Part shown: piece after piece, positions 1-11,763 of the stretch
Layout of the letters: each line of letters begins with the position of its first letter
Position numbering within the stretch: the stretch's first letter is position 1
Assembly (NCBI GenBank): GCA_902592615.1
Contig: CACJFI010000006.1
Location: 1-64,000, forward strand
From: an uncultured SAR116 cluster alpha proteobacterium
GTDB lineage: Bacteria > Pseudomonadota > Alphaproteobacteria > Puniceispirillales > Marisalimonadaceae
DNA length: 64,000 bases
Reading direction: 5' to 3'
Program-made: the position numbers and the translations under genes
Notes under the pieces: model-generated
Seen by the model: the letters and a program-made list of their open reading frames with translations, nothing else
Told to the model about the DNA's origin: nothing
Database searches by the model: none

Positions 1-2
1 CT

Positions 3-1511
3 GAAACTTACTTTGAAACAGTTAGGACATGTTTAGATCAAGGTAAGCAAGCATTAATTTTGCTTCCAGAAATAGTTTTGACGCCGGATTGGGAAAAAAG
101 ATTTTTGAAAAAATTTTCCTTTGCTCCATTAGTTTGGAATTCTGAAATAACAAAGAAAAAAAAGAAAAAGATTTGGCTGTCTGCATTAAACGGTACAGCT
201 GGAGTTGTTGTAGGAGCAAGATCAGCGCTAATGGTTCCTATTTCAAATTTAGGTTTAATTATCGTTGATGAAGAACATGAGCAAGCTTTTAAACAAGAAG
301 AAAATGTTAGGTATAATGCTAGAGACATGGCCATCTACAGGTCTTCAAGATCTTCAGCTCCAATAGTTTTAGCCTCTGCAACACCATCCTTAGAAACATT
401 TCAGAATGCAAAAAGTGGTAAATATATTCATTTAACTTTGCCAAAAAGAGCGACAGGGGCAACTTTACCTAACATTAAACTAATTGATTTAATTGCTCAC
501 CCCCCAGGTAAAGGAAAATGGCTATCTCCTCCACTTGTAGGTGAAATAGAAAGTAAACTAAATAATAAAGAACAAAGTTTATTATTTTTAAACAGAAGGG
601 GTTATGCGCCCTTATCGATTTGCAATTCATGTGGAGATAAAATTAAGTGTATTAATTGTGACACCTGGTTAGTTGAACACAGATCTAAAAATATATTAAT
701 TTGTCATCATTGTGGATATTCAAAAGTATTTGAAAATTTTTGTAAGAAATGTGGTGTTCAAGGCCAAATAAAAGCTTGTGGTCCTGGAGTTGAGCGTATT
801 GAAGAAGAAATTAAAGAAACTTTTCCTATGGCAAGATTAATAGTTTTATCAAGTGATACTATGAATAATCATAAAATACTTAATCAAACTGTTGAAAAAA
901 TAAAAAATAACAAAGTTGATATTGTTATAGGAACACAAATGATTGCTAAAGGCCACGACTTTCCAAATTTAAAATTGGTTGGTATTGTTGACAGTGATGT
1001 TGGATTATCTGGAGGTGATTTAAGGGCATCAGAAAAAACTTTTCAGGTTTTACAACAGGTATCAGGAAGATCAGGTAGACATTCAAAAAAAGAAGAAGAC
1101 AAAGGTGTTGTTCTAATTCAGACTTATGATAGTAAAAATCCAATTATTAATGCTATTGCCAAAAATAATCGAAACGAATTTTTTGACAAAGAGTTAAAGT
1201 CAAGACAATACGCTAATATGCCACCTTATGGGAGGTTGGCATCTATAATATTGTCATCGAGATTAGAAAGAAAATTAGAAACTTTTTCGACAGATTTGTT
1301 GAAAGTAGCCCCATTTTTTAAAAATGTTAAGATTTTTGGACCTGCCCCTGCACCAATATATTTTTTGAGAGGGAGATTTAGAAGAAGATTTTTAATAAAA
1401 TCTGATAAAAATGTGAATATTCAAGATGTAATTCTTAATTGGACAAGAAAAATCAATACACCAAACCATATTAAATTAACTATAGATATTGACCCATTTT
1501 CTTTTATGTAA
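3..1511 (+). CDS. priA: Primosomal protein N' (replication restart helicase), 5' end outside window
   Basis: 3' part of the PriA DNA helicase, which reloads the replisome at stalled forks. The reading frame is open from base 3, and the residues before the first TTG (base 60) still match PriA (ETYFETVRTC...LILLPEIVLTP), so the gene is cut by the window edge and does not start there. Visible features are the Walker B/DEAH-like box DEEHE (about 266-280), a zinc module of eight cysteines between about 621 and 750 (CNSCG, CINC, CHHCG, CKKCG), and the helicase motifs GTQMIAKGHDFPNL and QVSGRSGR. Walker A lies outside the window. It sits upstream of the ATP synthase genes, an arrangement seen in other alphaproteobacteria. 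There is a 95-base gap to atpH and no clear terminator. Confidence 0.96.
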   Translation, partial: ETYFETVRTCLDQGKQALILLPEIVLTPDWEKRFLKKFSFAPLVWNSEITKKKKKKIWLSALNGTAGVVVGARSALMVPISNLGLIIVDEEHEQAFKQEENVRYNARDMAIYRSSRSSAPIVLASATPSLETFQNAKSGKYIHLTLPKRATGATLPNIKLIDLIAHPPGKGKWLSPPLVGEIESKLNNKEQSLLFLNRRGYAPLSICNSCGDKIKCINCDTWLVEHRSKNILICHHCGYSKVFENFCKKCGVQGQIKACGPGVERIEEEIKETFPMARLIVLSSDTMNNHKILNQTVEKIKNNKVDIVIGTQMIAKGHDFPNLKLVGIVDSDVGLSGGDLRASEKTFQVLQQVSGRSGRHSKKEEDKGVVLIQTYDSKNPIINAIAKNNRNEFFDKELKSRQYANMPPYGRLASIILSSRLERKLETFSTDLLKVAPFFKNVKIFGPAPAPIYFLRGRFRRRFLIKSDKNVNIQDVILNWTRKINTPNHIKLTIDIDPFSFM

Positions 1512-1606
1512 AATTAATTTAATTTCGTCCCCTTGTTACTTGCAATGATATGAATGCTGTGGTAGCAATCCATATTATTTTGTTTACTTAAAAGGGAAGT
1601 ATTAAG

Positions 1607-2158
1607 ATGAGCGTTTCATCTGGTTTGTCAGGTAGATATGCTAAAGCTATATATGAATTAGCTGAAGAAAAAAAAATTTTATCTAAAATAGTTGATGACT
1701 TTGTTAGCCTCAAAGAGTTGCTTGAAGAAAGTGATTATTTGTCTAATTTAATCAAGTCACCAGCTGTATCTAAATCTGACAAGCAAAATTCAATACTTAA
1801 ATTTTTAAATAAAGCTAAAGCTCAAAAATTAACCATCAAATTTTTTGGAACTTTGGCAAATAATGGAAGATTAATATTAATCAACGAAGTAATAGACGAC
1901 TTTTTATCAGAGGTATCTAGAATTAATGGTGAAATTAAAGCTGAAGTCACATCATCTTTTAAGCTTGACCAGGATCAACAAAAAAAAGTAGTAGCAGCAA
2001 TATCTGAAGCAACAGGTATTAAAAAAATAATATTATCAGCAAGCGTCGATGAAAGTTTGATTGGAGGCCTTATTGTTAAAATAGGTTCCAAAATGATAGA
2101 TAACTCATTAAAAACTAAATTAAATAGACTTGAAATAGCTATGAGAGGTACAAACTAA
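1607..2158 (+). CDS. atpH: ATP synthase F1 subunit delta
   Basis: 183-residue OSCP/delta subunit that links the F1 head to the peripheral stalk of the membrane ATP synthase. The N-terminal helical domain ([14 protein letters not shown]) and the C-terminal signature around residues 150-180 ([18 protein letters not shown]) are typical, and the length is normal. It is the first gene of the F1 cluster, preceded by the ribosome-binding sequence AAGGGAAG. Its stop codon overlaps the atpA start (TAATG), which implies translational coupling. The Fo genes are not in this window. Confidence 0.97.
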   Translation: MSVSSGLSGRYAKAIYELAEEKKILSKIVDDFVSLKELLEESDYLSNLIKSPAVSKSDKQNSILKFLNKAKAQKLTIKFFGTLANNGRLILINEVIDDFLSEVSRINGEIKAEVTSSFKLDQDQQKKVVAAISEATGIKKIILSASVDESLIGGLIVKIGSKMIDNSLKTKLNRLEIAMRGTN

Positions 2159-3693
2159 TGGATATTCGTGCAGCAGAAATATCAACAATATTAAAAGATC
2201 AGATTGAAAATTTTGGCGCTGATGCTGAAGTTACAGAAGTTGGTAAGGTTTTATCAGTAGGAGATGGAATTGCGCGTGTCTACGGACTTGATCAGATTCA
2301 AGCTGGTGAAATGGTAGAGTTTCCTGGTAGTATTGCTGGTATGGCTTTAAACCTTGAAAGAGATAATGTCGGCGTAGTTATATTTGGTAGTGATAAAACA
2401 ATAAGAGAAGGTGACGTTGTCAAAAGAACAGGTTCAATCGTTGACGTGCCAATTGGTAAAGGACTCTTAGGAAGAGTTGTTGATGCACTTGGTAATCCTA
2501 TAGATGGAAAGGGTGCTCTTAAAAACGTTAAAAGATCAAGGGTTGAGACTAAAGCTCCGGGTATAATGCCAAGAGAATCAGTAAGCGAACCTATGCAAAC
2601 TGGTTTGAAAGCAATCGATTCCCTTATTCCTGTTGGAAGAGGGCAGAGAGAGCTTATTATTGGGGACAGACAAACAGGCAAAACAGCTATTGCAATAGAT
2701 ACCTTTTTAAATCAAAAGAGTACCAATGATAAAGCTGGTAAAGATGATACTAAGAAGTTGTTCTGTATTTATGTAGCAGTAGGTCAAAAAAGATCAACAG
2801 TAGCACAAATTGTTAAAACCTTAGAGGAAAGAGGAGCTTTAGAGTATTCGATTGTGGTAGCAGCCACGGCATCTGATCCAGCTCCTATGCAATTTCTTGC
2901 ACCTTATTCTGCCGCTGCTATGGGAGAGTTTTTTAGAGATAATGGAATGCATGCGGTTGTTGTTTATGATGATTTATCAAAACAAGCAGTTGCCTACAGA
3001 CAAATGTCTTTGCTTTTAAGGAGACCTCCAGGAAGAGAAGCTTATCCTGGTGATGTGTTTTATTTACATTCTCGCTTGCTCGAAAGAGCCGCAAAATTAA
3101 ATGGTGAAAATGGATCTGGGTCTCTAACAGCCCTTCCAATAATTGAAACACAAGGTGGTGATGTTTCCGCATTTATCCCAACCAATGTTATTTCAATTAC
3201 AGATGGTCAAATTTTTTTAGAAACAGAATTGTTTTATAAAGGTATTAGGCCAGCTGTTAACGTCGGTTTATCTGTTTCAAGGGTTGGATCAGCTGCTCAA
3301 ATTAAAGCTATGAAACAAGTAGCTGGTACAATTAAGCTAGATTTAGCACAATATCGAGAAATGGCTGCTTTCGCACAATTTGCTTCTGATATGGATGCTT
3401 CAACAAGGCAACTTTTATCAAGAGGCGAAAGGTTAACTGAATTACTTAAACAACCTCAATATTCTCCAATGGATGTTGAAGAACAGGTAGCTGTTATTTT
3501 TGCTGGGGTGAAAGGATATTTAGACCAAATTCCAACACAAAAAATTGGTGAGTTTGAACAGTCACTTATCCAAAAATTAAATGATAAGGGCTCTAATATT
3601 TTAGAAACCATAAGAAAAGATAAGTCTATTTCAGATGATACTGAAAAAGCTCTTAAAGATACACTAGACGAATTAGTAAAGAATTTTGCTTAG
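2158..3693 (+). CDS. atpA: ATP synthase F1 subunit alpha
   Basis: 511-residue alpha subunit, the non-catalytic nucleotide-binding subunit of F1. The order is a beta-barrel domain (about 25-95), a RecA-like domain with the P-loop GDRQTGKTA at 169-177, and a C-terminal helical domain. The signature [20 protein letters not shown] is present. Full length for the family. Its start overlaps the atpH stop by one base. Confidence 0.99.
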   Translation: MDIRAAEISTILKDQIENFGADAEVTEVGKVLSVGDGIARVYGLDQIQAGEMVEFPGSIAGMALNLERDNVGVVIFGSDKTIREGDVVKRTGSIVDVPIGKGLLGRVVDALGNPIDGKGALKNVKRSRVETKAPGIMPRESVSEPMQTGLKAIDSLIPVGRGQRELIIGDRQTGKTAIAIDTFLNQKSTNDKAGKDDTKKLFCIYVAVGQKRSTVAQIVKTLEERGALEYSIVVAATASDPAPMQFLAPYSAAAMGEFFRDNGMHAVVVYDDLSKQAVAYRQMSLLLRRPPGREAYPGDVFYLHSRLLERAAKLNGENGSGSLTALPIIETQGGDVSAFIPTNVISITDGQIFLETELFYKGIRPAVNVGLSVSRVGSAAQIKAMKQVAGTIKLDLAQYREMAAFAQFASDMDASTRQLLSRGERLTELLKQPQYSPMDVEEQVAVIFAGVKGYLDQIPTQKIGEFEQSLIQKLNDKGSNILETIRKDKSISDDTEKALKDTLDELVKNFA

Positions 3694-3721
3694 ATAATTT
3701 GAATTAGTAAGGATTAGGTTA

Positions 3722-4594
3722 ATGCCTTCTTTAAAAGACCTTAAAAATAGAATTGGTTCAGTCAAGTCTACACAAAAAATCACATCAGCAATGAAAATGG
3801 TTGCAGCTGCTAAACTACGTAAAGCTCAAGAGCAAGCATTAGCTTCAAGACCATATACTTCTCTAATGGACAGTGTTGTATCCAAAATTTCTTCCAAAGC
3901 AATTGGAAGCTCTATAGATTTACTAAGTGGTAAAGAAGAAATTAAAACTCATTTATTAGTTGTTTTTTCTGCAGATAGAGGATTATGCGGTGGTTTTAAT
4001 GGATCAATTACAAGAACAGTTAGGTTTGAAATTAAAAAACTAAAAGATGATGGTATAAATGTTAAATTACTTATGGTAGGAAAAAAATCTGCTGATGCAC
4101 TAAATAGAGAATTTGGTGACTTATTTGTTGAAAAAATAGATGGAAATTCGGCAAAACCTAATTACACAGATGCTGAAGTTTTAGCAAAAAAAATAATTGA
4201 TTTGTTTGAAAATAATGAATTTGGTGTATGCAGAGTAATATTTAATAAATTTGTTTCTGCAATTACTCAAGAAGTTACCTTCAAATCTCTTATCCCAGTA
4301 GAAGTTAAAATTGATGAGATTGATGAAAATAACTCTAGTTCAATATATGAATTTGAACCTAGTGAAGAAGAAATATTGAATGATCTATTACCTCGTAATT
4401 TAGCTACACAACTATATAGTTCTCAAATTGAAAGTACTGCAAGTGAATTGGCTGCTCGAATGACTGCAATGGATAATGCTACTAGGAATGCTGGCGAGAT
4501 GATAGATAATTTAACCCTACAATATAATAGAACAAGACAAGCTGTTATTACAAAAGAATTAATTGAAATTATATCAGGTGCAGAAGCCTTATAA
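3722..4594 (+). CDS. atpG: ATP synthase F1 subunit gamma
   Basis: 290-residue gamma subunit, the rotating central shaft of F1. The N-terminal helix (SLKDLKNRIGSVKSTQKITS) and the C-terminal helix with AARMTAMDNATRNAGEMI are both diagnostic, and the length is typical. It lies 28 bases after atpA and 20 bases before atpD in one operon. Confidence 0.98.
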   Translation: MPSLKDLKNRIGSVKSTQKITSAMKMVAAAKLRKAQEQALASRPYTSLMDSVVSKISSKAIGSSIDLLSGKEEIKTHLLVVFSADRGLCGGFNGSITRTVRFEIKKLKDDGINVKLLMVGKKSADALNREFGDLFVEKIDGNSAKPNYTDAEVLAKKIIDLFENNEFGVCRVIFNKFVSAITQEVTFKSLIPVEVKIDEIDENNSSSIYEFEPSEEEILNDLLPRNLATQLYSSQIESTASELAARMTAMDNATRNAGEMIDNLTLQYNRTRQAVITKELIEIISGAEAL

Positions 4595-4599
4595 TATAA

Positions 4600-6051
<1,452 letters not shown>

Positions 6052-6080
6052 TCTTTTGAATTTTGTTAGATGAGGTAAGA

Positions 6081-6479
6081 ATGGCAGAAACAACTAATTT
6101 AGAAGTAGTGACACCCTCAACTATAATTGTATCTGAATCTGTTGAAATGGTTGTTGTTCCAGGTTCAGATGGACAAATTGGTGCCCTTCCACGACATTCT
6201 AAAGTTATATCTACTTTGGATAGAGGTTTGATTGATATTTTTAATGATAATAATATTTCATCACAGATAATGATAGATGGAGGAATAGCTGAAATAAATG
6301 AAACCTCAGTTACAATATTAGCAGAAAGAGCAGAAAAGATTGATAAAGCCAATAAGCAAGTTCTTGAAGATAAACTCCTAACTTTTCAGTCTCAAGAAAA
6401 TCATAACGATAAAAATATTGCAGATCTTGCAAAGAAAAATTCATCCTTTATTAAGGCTGTTCTAGATAAAATAGGTTAA
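6081..6479 (+). CDS. atpC: ATP synthase F1 subunit epsilon
   Basis: 132-residue epsilon subunit of the F1 central stalk, with regulatory contact to the catalytic head. The N-terminal beta-sandwich is recognisable (GSDGQIGALPRHSKVIST, and an IDGGIAEI stretch). I prefer the ATG at 6081 because GAGGTAAG lies just upstream. An in-frame TTG at 6063 would add six unlikely residues. Last gene of the cluster; it ends one base before the convergent amidase gene, with no clear hairpin between them. Confidence 0.95.
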   Translation: MAETTNLEVVTPSTIIVSESVEMVVVPGSDGQIGALPRHSKVISTLDRGLIDIFNDNNISSQIMIDGGIAEINETSVTILAERAEKIDKANKQVLEDKLLTFQSQENHNDKNIADLAKKNSSFIKAVLDKIG

Positions 6480-6480
6480 T

Positions 6481-7770
6481 TTATTTTTTTAACACTTTTT
6501 CTATTTCAGAGCTTATATCTAAAAGATAATCATCCTCATTTGTGATCGCGTTTATCATGACCCCAATAGGATTTTTATTTTCAAAATATGGTATAGAAAT
6601 GCTACAACCATTCATATAGTTGGCTAAAGTTGTGTTTCTTAAAGATACTAAATTAGCTTTATCGTAGTATTCACTATCTTTGCATTTTTCTAATAAAGGT
6701 GGTTTTATTGTTACGGTTGGCATAAGTAAAAAATTATTTTTTAAAAATTGATTAAATTCTATAATTAAATCTTCCCTTATTTTTTTTAATAAATTATATT
6801 CAACAGCCTTAACTTCATTTGCTCTTTCTATCCGTCTTAAGACGTTTGGATCAATTAAATGTTTTTTTTCATTATATAAATAAAAATACTCTGTTGCACA
6901 CTCTACAGATGCAAATTGCCATATTGGTACTTTTTTGTATGTATCTAAAACTGGTACGTTCATTTCAATGACTTCGTATCCATTTTTACTAATTTTTTTC
7001 TTAGCAAAATCAAAAGCAACTTTAATTTCAGTATCTATATTTTCAAACCCAAAGTTAGTGGGAATTATAAATTTAAGATTTTTGTTTTTTAATTTCTTTT
7101 GTGTAGTAATTATTTTTCCTCTCATCGCTTGGAAGCCAACTTTACAAAGTTCAACGTTTTTTGCCATTAACCCAATACTATCTAGACTTGACGATAGGGA
7201 AAGGACACCATCTCTTGAAATACTATCTTGTGTAGGTTTAAAGCCAGTAATTCCTGTAAAAGCAGCTGGTATCCTCGTTGAGCCTCCAGTATCTGTCCCA
7301 ATGGCGATGTCAGACAAATTTAAAGCAACTGACACAGCTCCGCCAGATGTTGATCCACCTGGCACAGAACCAGGATATAAAGGATTATCTGGAGTTCCAT
7401 AATGAGGATTTATACCCAAACCTGAGTAGGCAAGTTCAGTCATATTTGTATGTCCAAGAAGTAGACCACCAGCTTTTCTTATATTAGAGATACATTTTGA
7501 ATCGCTTAAAGAAATATCGGGTTCTAGAAACTTAGTTCCTCCTCTTGTGCGATATCCCTTTACATTAAATAAATCTTTTACTGATATTACAAAACCTTTT
7601 AACAATCCGTTTTTAAGTTTACTTATCTCATTTAGCTGGACATCAAAATCTTTTTCAAAAAGCTCAGTAAATATATTTTCAATTTTTTTGGGATTGTTTT
7701 TGAATTTCGTTAGTATTTCAAAAACTTTATTAACAAGTTTTTCGTTATTTGAGTTGATATCTTTTTTCAT
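6481..7770 (-). CDS. Amidase signature family hydrolase
   Basis: 429-residue enzyme of the amidase signature family, related to GatA and bacterial amidases. It should hydrolyse or transfer an amide; the substrate is unknown. The Ser-cisSer-Lys catalytic machinery is visible: Lys65 in VISVKDLF, the Gly/Ser loop PGGSTSGGA at about 137-145, and the nucleophile Ser164 in GTDTGGSTRIP. Its ATG overlaps the rppH stop (ATGA), so it probably ends the long minus-strand housekeeping transcript. It is unlikely to be GatA, because the C-terminal part is divergent and no gatB or gatC is nearby. Confidence 0.9.
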   Translation of the reverse strand: MKKDINSNNEKLVNKVFEILTKFKNNPKKIENIFTELFEKDFDVQLNEISKLKNGLLKGFVISVKDLFNVKGYRTRGGTKFLEPDISLSDSKCISNIRKAGGLLLGHTNMTELAYSGLGINPHYGTPDNPLYPGSVPGGSTSGGAVSVALNLSDIAIGTDTGGSTRIPAAFTGITGFKPTQDSISRDGVLSLSSSLDSIGLMAKNVELCKVGFQAMRGKIITTQKKLKNKNLKFIIPTNFGFENIDTEIKVAFDFAKKKISKNGYEVIEMNVPVLDTYKKVPIWQFASVECATEYFYLYNEKKHLIDPNVLRRIERANEVKAVEYNLLKKIREDLIIEFNQFLKNNFLLMPTVTIKPPLLEKCKDSEYYDKANLVSLRNTTLANYMNGCSISIPYFENKNPIGVMINAITNEDDYLLDISSEIEKVLKK

Positions 7771-8285
7771 AATGGTAAATCAGAATTTGACGCGTTAAAG
7801 TTATTTATAATGGGAATGAATATTTTATTAATTTTTCTGTAAACATCTTTCTTAAATGAAATTGCTTTTTCAGGTAATAATACTGGATTAAGCCAGATCC
7901 AGTTTTTGAATTCAGGATGATTAGTATTAATATCTATTTCTTTATCCTCACCAGTAAAATGAAATAATAGCCATCTTTGAGTTTGTCCTCTATATTTTCC
8001 ATTCCAAAGATTGTCTGCTAGTGGTAAAGGAATATCATAATTCAACCATTCTGGATATTCGCTAACAAACTCAACATTAATTATACTGGTCTCTTCTTTT
8101 AATTCTCTATATCCCGCCTCAATAGGTAATTCATCTTCATCAATACCTCCTTGTGGCAATTGCCATGCTTCCGCTTTGTTATCAAGTCTTTGTCCACAAA
8201 ACACGTTTCCAGTTTTATTAAAAACCATTAAGCCAATACAAGAGCGATAAGGTCTTTCTAAAAGAGGAATATTATTTTTAATCAT
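7767..8285 (-). CDS. rppH: RNA pyrophosphohydrolase (Nudix)
   Basis: 172-residue Nudix hydrolase that removes pyrophosphate from the 5' end of mRNAs (RppH, formerly IalA/NudH). The Nudix box GGIDEDELPIEAGYRELKEE is followed by the usual TSI. The start RPYRSCIGLMVFN and the WLLFHF and PEFKNWIWL stretches match RppH. I chose the ATG at 8285, just after the ctpA stop; a TTG two codons earlier would overlap that stop. Gene order ctpA-rppH is typical of alphaproteobacteria. Confidence 0.94.
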   Translation of the reverse strand: MIKNNIPLLERPYRSCIGLMVFNKTGNVFCGQRLDNKAEAWQLPQGGIDEDELPIEAGYRELKEETSIINVEFVSEYPEWLNYDIPLPLADNLWNGKYRGQTQRWLLFHFTGEDKEIDINTNHPEFKNWIWLNPVLLPEKAISFKKDVYRKINKIFIPIINNFNASNSDLPL

Positions 8286-8287
8286 AT

Positions 8288-9667
8288 TCAATTGTTAAAA
8301 CTACTAACTTTGTTTTTGAAAGGTTTTTTTATAACTTTGGCAGTGGAAGTTTGTTTCTTTTTATTACTAAATAGATTAATTCCTCGGATAAGGTCAACTG
8401 CTCTAGATATTTGGTTATCTTGTAAAAGTTTTTCAACTGGAGTTAATTCTGGTTTGTTAGCAATAACTTTTCTTGCATCTTTTTCTTTTTTATCCAAAGC
8501 TCCTCTTAAATTTTCTTCACGCCTGTTATCTGAAGTTTGTTTACTCAACTCAGTTATCCCAGCTTCTACAATAATATCTGGTTCAATGCCTTTGGCTTGT
8601 ATTGATACGCCACTTGGTGTGTAATATCTCGCAGTTGTAAGTCTCATTGCACCATTACCAGCTAAAGGAATTATAGATTGCACAGATCCTTTACCAAAAC
8701 TACGAGTACCAACTATTATTGCTCTAGAATGATCTTTAAGTGCACCTGCTACAATTTCACTAGCAGATGCTGATCCACTATTGATAAGAACGATTATTGG
8801 TTTTCCGTTAATTATGTCACCTTGTTTTGCAAAAATTCTAGAAGTGTCGTCATTTTTTCTTCCTTGAGTTGATACTATTTCTCCTTGGTTTAAGAAGGAG
8901 TCAGTAACTGAAATTGATTGGTTTAAAAGACCTCCTGGATTATTTCTCAAATCTAATATCAGTCCTTGAAATTTCTTACCAAGTTCCTTTTTAATTTCAT
9001 CCACAGATTTTTCTAAACCAGAAGTTGTTGTGTCTGAAAAGGTAGTTAAACGTACATAACCTATATTTTTAATAATGTTATGTCTAACAGATCTTATTTT
9101 TATAACATCTCTAATAATTTCAATTTCAAAAGGATCTTTTTTATCACGAACAACAGTTATCATAACCTTACTTCCAACAGGTCCTCGAAGTTGTGACACT
9201 GCTTCATTTATTGAAAGTCCTCTAATTGATTCTCCGTTTATACCAATAATTAAATCACCTGACTTCATGCCTGCGTTAGCAGCAGGGGTGTCATCAATGG
9301 GTGAGACAACTTTAACTACACCATCTTCCATAGTTATTTCTATACCTAAGCCACCAAACTTTCCTTTGGTCTTAACCTGCATATCCTTGTAAGATTCTGG
9401 ACTTAAATAAGAGGAGTGCGGATCAAGAGATTGAAGCATCCCTGATATTGCAGCTTCAATAAGTTTCTTGTCAGTAACTTCTTCAACGTATTGTTCTTGT
9501 ACTCTTTGAAAAACATCACCAAAAAGATTAAGTTGTTTGTAAGTTTCTTGACGATTTTCAGCTATGGCAAAATTTTGTACAATCAAACATATATTGAAAA
9601 TTATAAAAAATGTTAAAAAAATATTAGTCTTATAATACACACTATAATTAGGAATTTTTTTAATCAT
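8288..9667 (-). CDS. ctpA: Carboxy-terminal processing protease (S41 family)
   Basis: 459-residue periplasmic serine protease. It has an N-terminal signal or anchor segment (about 14-36, ending before AENRQ), a PDZ domain (about 100-175), and an S41 catalytic core with nucleophile Ser301 in GSASASE and the general-base Lys326 in RSFGKGSVQS. The family trims C-termini of periplasmic proteins, often murein hydrolases. In many alphaproteobacteria an EnvC-like peptidase lies between gpmI and ctpA; here that gap holds only 89 AT-rich bases. Confidence 0.96.
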   Translation of the reverse strand: MIKKIPNYSVYYKTNIFLTFFIIFNICLIVQNFAIAENRQETYKQLNLFGDVFQRVQEQYVEEVTDKKLIEAAISGMLQSLDPHSSYLSPESYKDMQVKTKGKFGGLGIEITMEDGVVKVVSPIDDTPAANAGMKSGDLIIGINGESIRGLSINEAVSQLRGPVGSKVMITVVRDKKDPFEIEIIRDVIKIRSVRHNIIKNIGYVRLTTFSDTTTSGLEKSVDEIKKELGKKFQGLILDLRNNPGGLLNQSISVTDSFLNQGEIVSTQGRKNDDTSRIFAKQGDIINGKPIIVLINSGSASASEIVAGALKDHSRAIIVGTRSFGKGSVQSIIPLAGNGAMRLTTARYYTPSGVSIQAKGIEPDIIVEAGITELSKQTSDNRREENLRGALDKKEKDARKVIANKPELTPVEKLLQDNQISRAVDLIRGINLFSNKKKQTSTAKVIKKPFKNKVSSFNN

Positions 9668-9756
9668 TTAAGCAGGCCTTAATCTTAGTTAAAAAAGTAT
9701 TTTATTAATATATGATATATTTAGTACAACAACTATAGAAAATCTAATTAAAATTT

Positions 9757-11292
9757 TTATTTTACTAAAAGTGATTTTCCACTCATGTTTTTAGGTGATT
9801 TGATAGATATAAGTTCTAAAATTGTTGGAGCAATGTCAGCTAACCTTCCATTTCTTAACTTATAATTCTTACTTTTAGAAATAAGTATCAGAGGAACTTT
9901 ATTAGATGTATGTGATGTATGTGGTAAATTCATAATATCATCAAACATAATTTCGCAGTTTCCATGGTCTGCTGTCAATAGCATGATGCCATCGAACTTG
10001 ATTATTGATTTTTTTATATTTCCTATTGCTTCATCAATAGTCTCTACTGCTTTAATTGCAGCTTTTAAATCACCTGTATGCCCAACCATGTCAGGGTTTG
10101 CAAAATTAATTATAATTAGATCATAAGTTCTATTTTTAATAGAAGTTATGAGTTCAGTTTCAACTTGTTTAGCTGACATTTCTGGTTTTAAGTCATATGT
10201 AGATATTTTGGGTGAAGGAACCATTATCCTACTTTCACCAGGGTATACAGTCTCCTTTCCTCCATTAAAAAAGAAAGTAACGTGAGGATATTTTTCTGTT
10301 TCAGCTAATCTAAGTTGTTTTAAATTAGCTTTCGAAATGACTTCACCAAGAGTGTCCTTTATATTTTCTTTAACAAAAATAGAATTTATAAAATTCGATA
10401 ATTCTGTTGAATATTCAATCATACCAAGATTGTTTGATAAAATTGGAGTATTAGTATCTTTTTTAAATTCTTTAAATTTAGGATTTAGTAATGCTGTTAA
10501 TAATTCTCTAACTCGGTCTGCCCGAAAGTTTGTCATGATTAAGCTATCGCCATCTTCAAATCCATTGTAATTTCCAATTAGAGTTGGTAAAATAAACTCG
10601 TCAGTTTCATTATTTTTATATGCTTCTTCTACTCCTCTCGATAAATTAGAAAATTTTCTTTCATATTTTCCGTATACAATAAGATCAAAAGCTTTTTTTA
10701 CTCTTTCCCATCTATTATCTCTATCCATTGAGTAGTATCTACCAACAAGTGAGACTACTTTTGTATTTTTTGGAAGGGACATTTCAAATTTTTTGATTTG
10801 CTGACCTAATTTTTTTGGAGAACAATCCCTTCCATCCGAAAAAATATGGATGCAAGTTTTACAATTATTTTTTTCTAAAAGTTTTGACATTTCAATAATG
10901 TGGCTTGAATGAGAATGCACTCCACCGTCACTACACAAACCCAGTAAGTGAACAGTTTTATTTTTATTATGATTTAATAAAAAATTTTGAAAATTTTTAT
11001 TTTTTTCTATTTCATTGTTGTCAAAAGCTTTATTTATCTTTGGTAAAGTTTGCAGTACAACTCTTCCAGAACCAAGGTTCATGTGACCAACTTCAGAGTT
11101 TCCTACTTGACCTGAGGGCAAGCCAACATCTTCACCAGACGCATCAAGGGTTGAATATGGAAAATTTTTGGTTAAAAAATCTACATTTGGAGTTTTTGCT
11201 AATGCTACAGCATTATTTTCAGAATTTTCATTAATTCCCCAGCCATCCATTATACATAAAACAATTGGTTTTTTTTGTTTGTCTTTCATCAA
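9757..11292 (-). CDS. gpmI: 2,3-bisphosphoglycerate-independent phosphoglycerate mutase
   Basis: 511-residue, manganese-dependent glycolytic enzyme interconverting 3- and 2-phosphoglycerate. It has the alkaline-phosphatase-like fold with DGWG near the N-terminus, the phospho-acceptor Ser66 in GQVGNSEVGHMNLG, and the C-terminal metal motifs TADHGNCE and PHTSHTSN. Full length. The start could be either of two adjacent ATG codons (11292 or 11289). It lies 20 bases after rlmH on the same strand. Confidence 0.98.
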   Translation of the reverse strand: MMKDKQKKPIVLCIMDGWGINENSENNAVALAKTPNVDFLTKNFPYSTLDASGEDVGLPSGQVGNSEVGHMNLGSGRVVLQTLPKINKAFDNNEIEKNKNFQNFLLNHNKNKTVHLLGLCSDGGVHSHSSHIIEMSKLLEKNNCKTCIHIFSDGRDCSPKKLGQQIKKFEMSLPKNTKVVSLVGRYYSMDRDNRWERVKKAFDLIVYGKYERKFSNLSRGVEEAYKNNETDEFILPTLIGNYNGFEDGDSLIMTNFRADRVRELLTALLNPKFKEFKKDTNTPILSNNLGMIEYSTELSNFINSIFVKENIKDTLGEVISKANLKQLRLAETEKYPHVTFFFNGGKETVYPGESRIMVPSPKISTYDLKPEMSAKQVETELITSIKNRTYDLIIINFANPDMVGHTGDLKAAIKAVETIDEAIGNIKKSIIKFDGIMLLTADHGNCEIMFDDIMNLPHTSHTSNKVPLILISKSKNYKLRNGRLADIAPTILELISIKSPKNMSGKSLLVK

Positions 11293-11312
11293 TTAAATCC
11301 ATTAAGAAGATT

Positions 11313-11762
11313 TTATTTGTGGTAAGGATGACCTTGAATAATACTTTCTATTCTGTAAATTTGTTCAGCAATCATCATTTTAACCATTTGATGCGGCCAA
11401 GTAAGTTTTCCAAAAGAAATAATTTTATCTGCTGTTTTTTTTATTTTCATACCATTTCCAAATGCACCACCAATCGCAAAATTTACACTTGTTATGTTAT
11501 TATTACTCCAATTTGAAATTAATTTTGCTAGGTCTGAGCTAGATATATTCTCACCTTCTTCATCTAGTAAGATCAATTTACCATTTTTAGGTGTTGAATT
11601 AATTAACTTATCAGCTTCTTCGTCTAATTTTTTTTCTTTAATTTTTGTTTTAACTTCATATTGTTTTAATTCAATATTTTTAATTCTTTTAAGATATTTT
11701 CTAGTAATCAAGTCTTCATCATTACTTTTAATTTTACCAATTGTTGAAATTCTATATTTCAT
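11313..11762 (-). CDS. rlmH: 23S rRNA pseudouridine-1915 N3-methyltransferase
   Basis: 149-residue SPOUT-fold methyltransferase that methylates pseudouridine 1915 in helix 69 of 23S rRNA. Motifs are LILLDEEGENISS, the glycine-rich SAM-binding loop FAIGGAFGNG, and the C-terminus EQIYRIESIIQGHPYH. Typical length. It follows rsfS by one base, the conserved rsfS-rlmH pair. Confidence 0.96.
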   Translation of the reverse strand: MKYRISTIGKIKSNDEDLITRKYLKRIKNIELKQYEVKTKIKEKKLDEEADKLINSTPKNGKLILLDEEGENISSSDLAKLISNWSNNNITSVNFAIGGAFGNGMKIKKTADKIISFGKLTWPHQMVKMMIAEQIYRIESIIQGHPYHK

Positions 11763-11763
11763 T

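Noticed and set aside
1512-1606. Possible promoter or tRNA-like sequence between priA and atpH
   Set aside because: No cloverleaf can be formed, and no pair of -35 and -10 boxes with a proper spacer was convincing.
9668-9756. Gap between gpmI and ctpA, where an EnvC-like murein hydrolase gene is often found in alphaproteobacteria
   Set aside because: Only 89 bases and no remnant of a coding sequence; the M23 peptidase at 17329 is a different, Liv-linked gene, so I do not claim a displaced envC.
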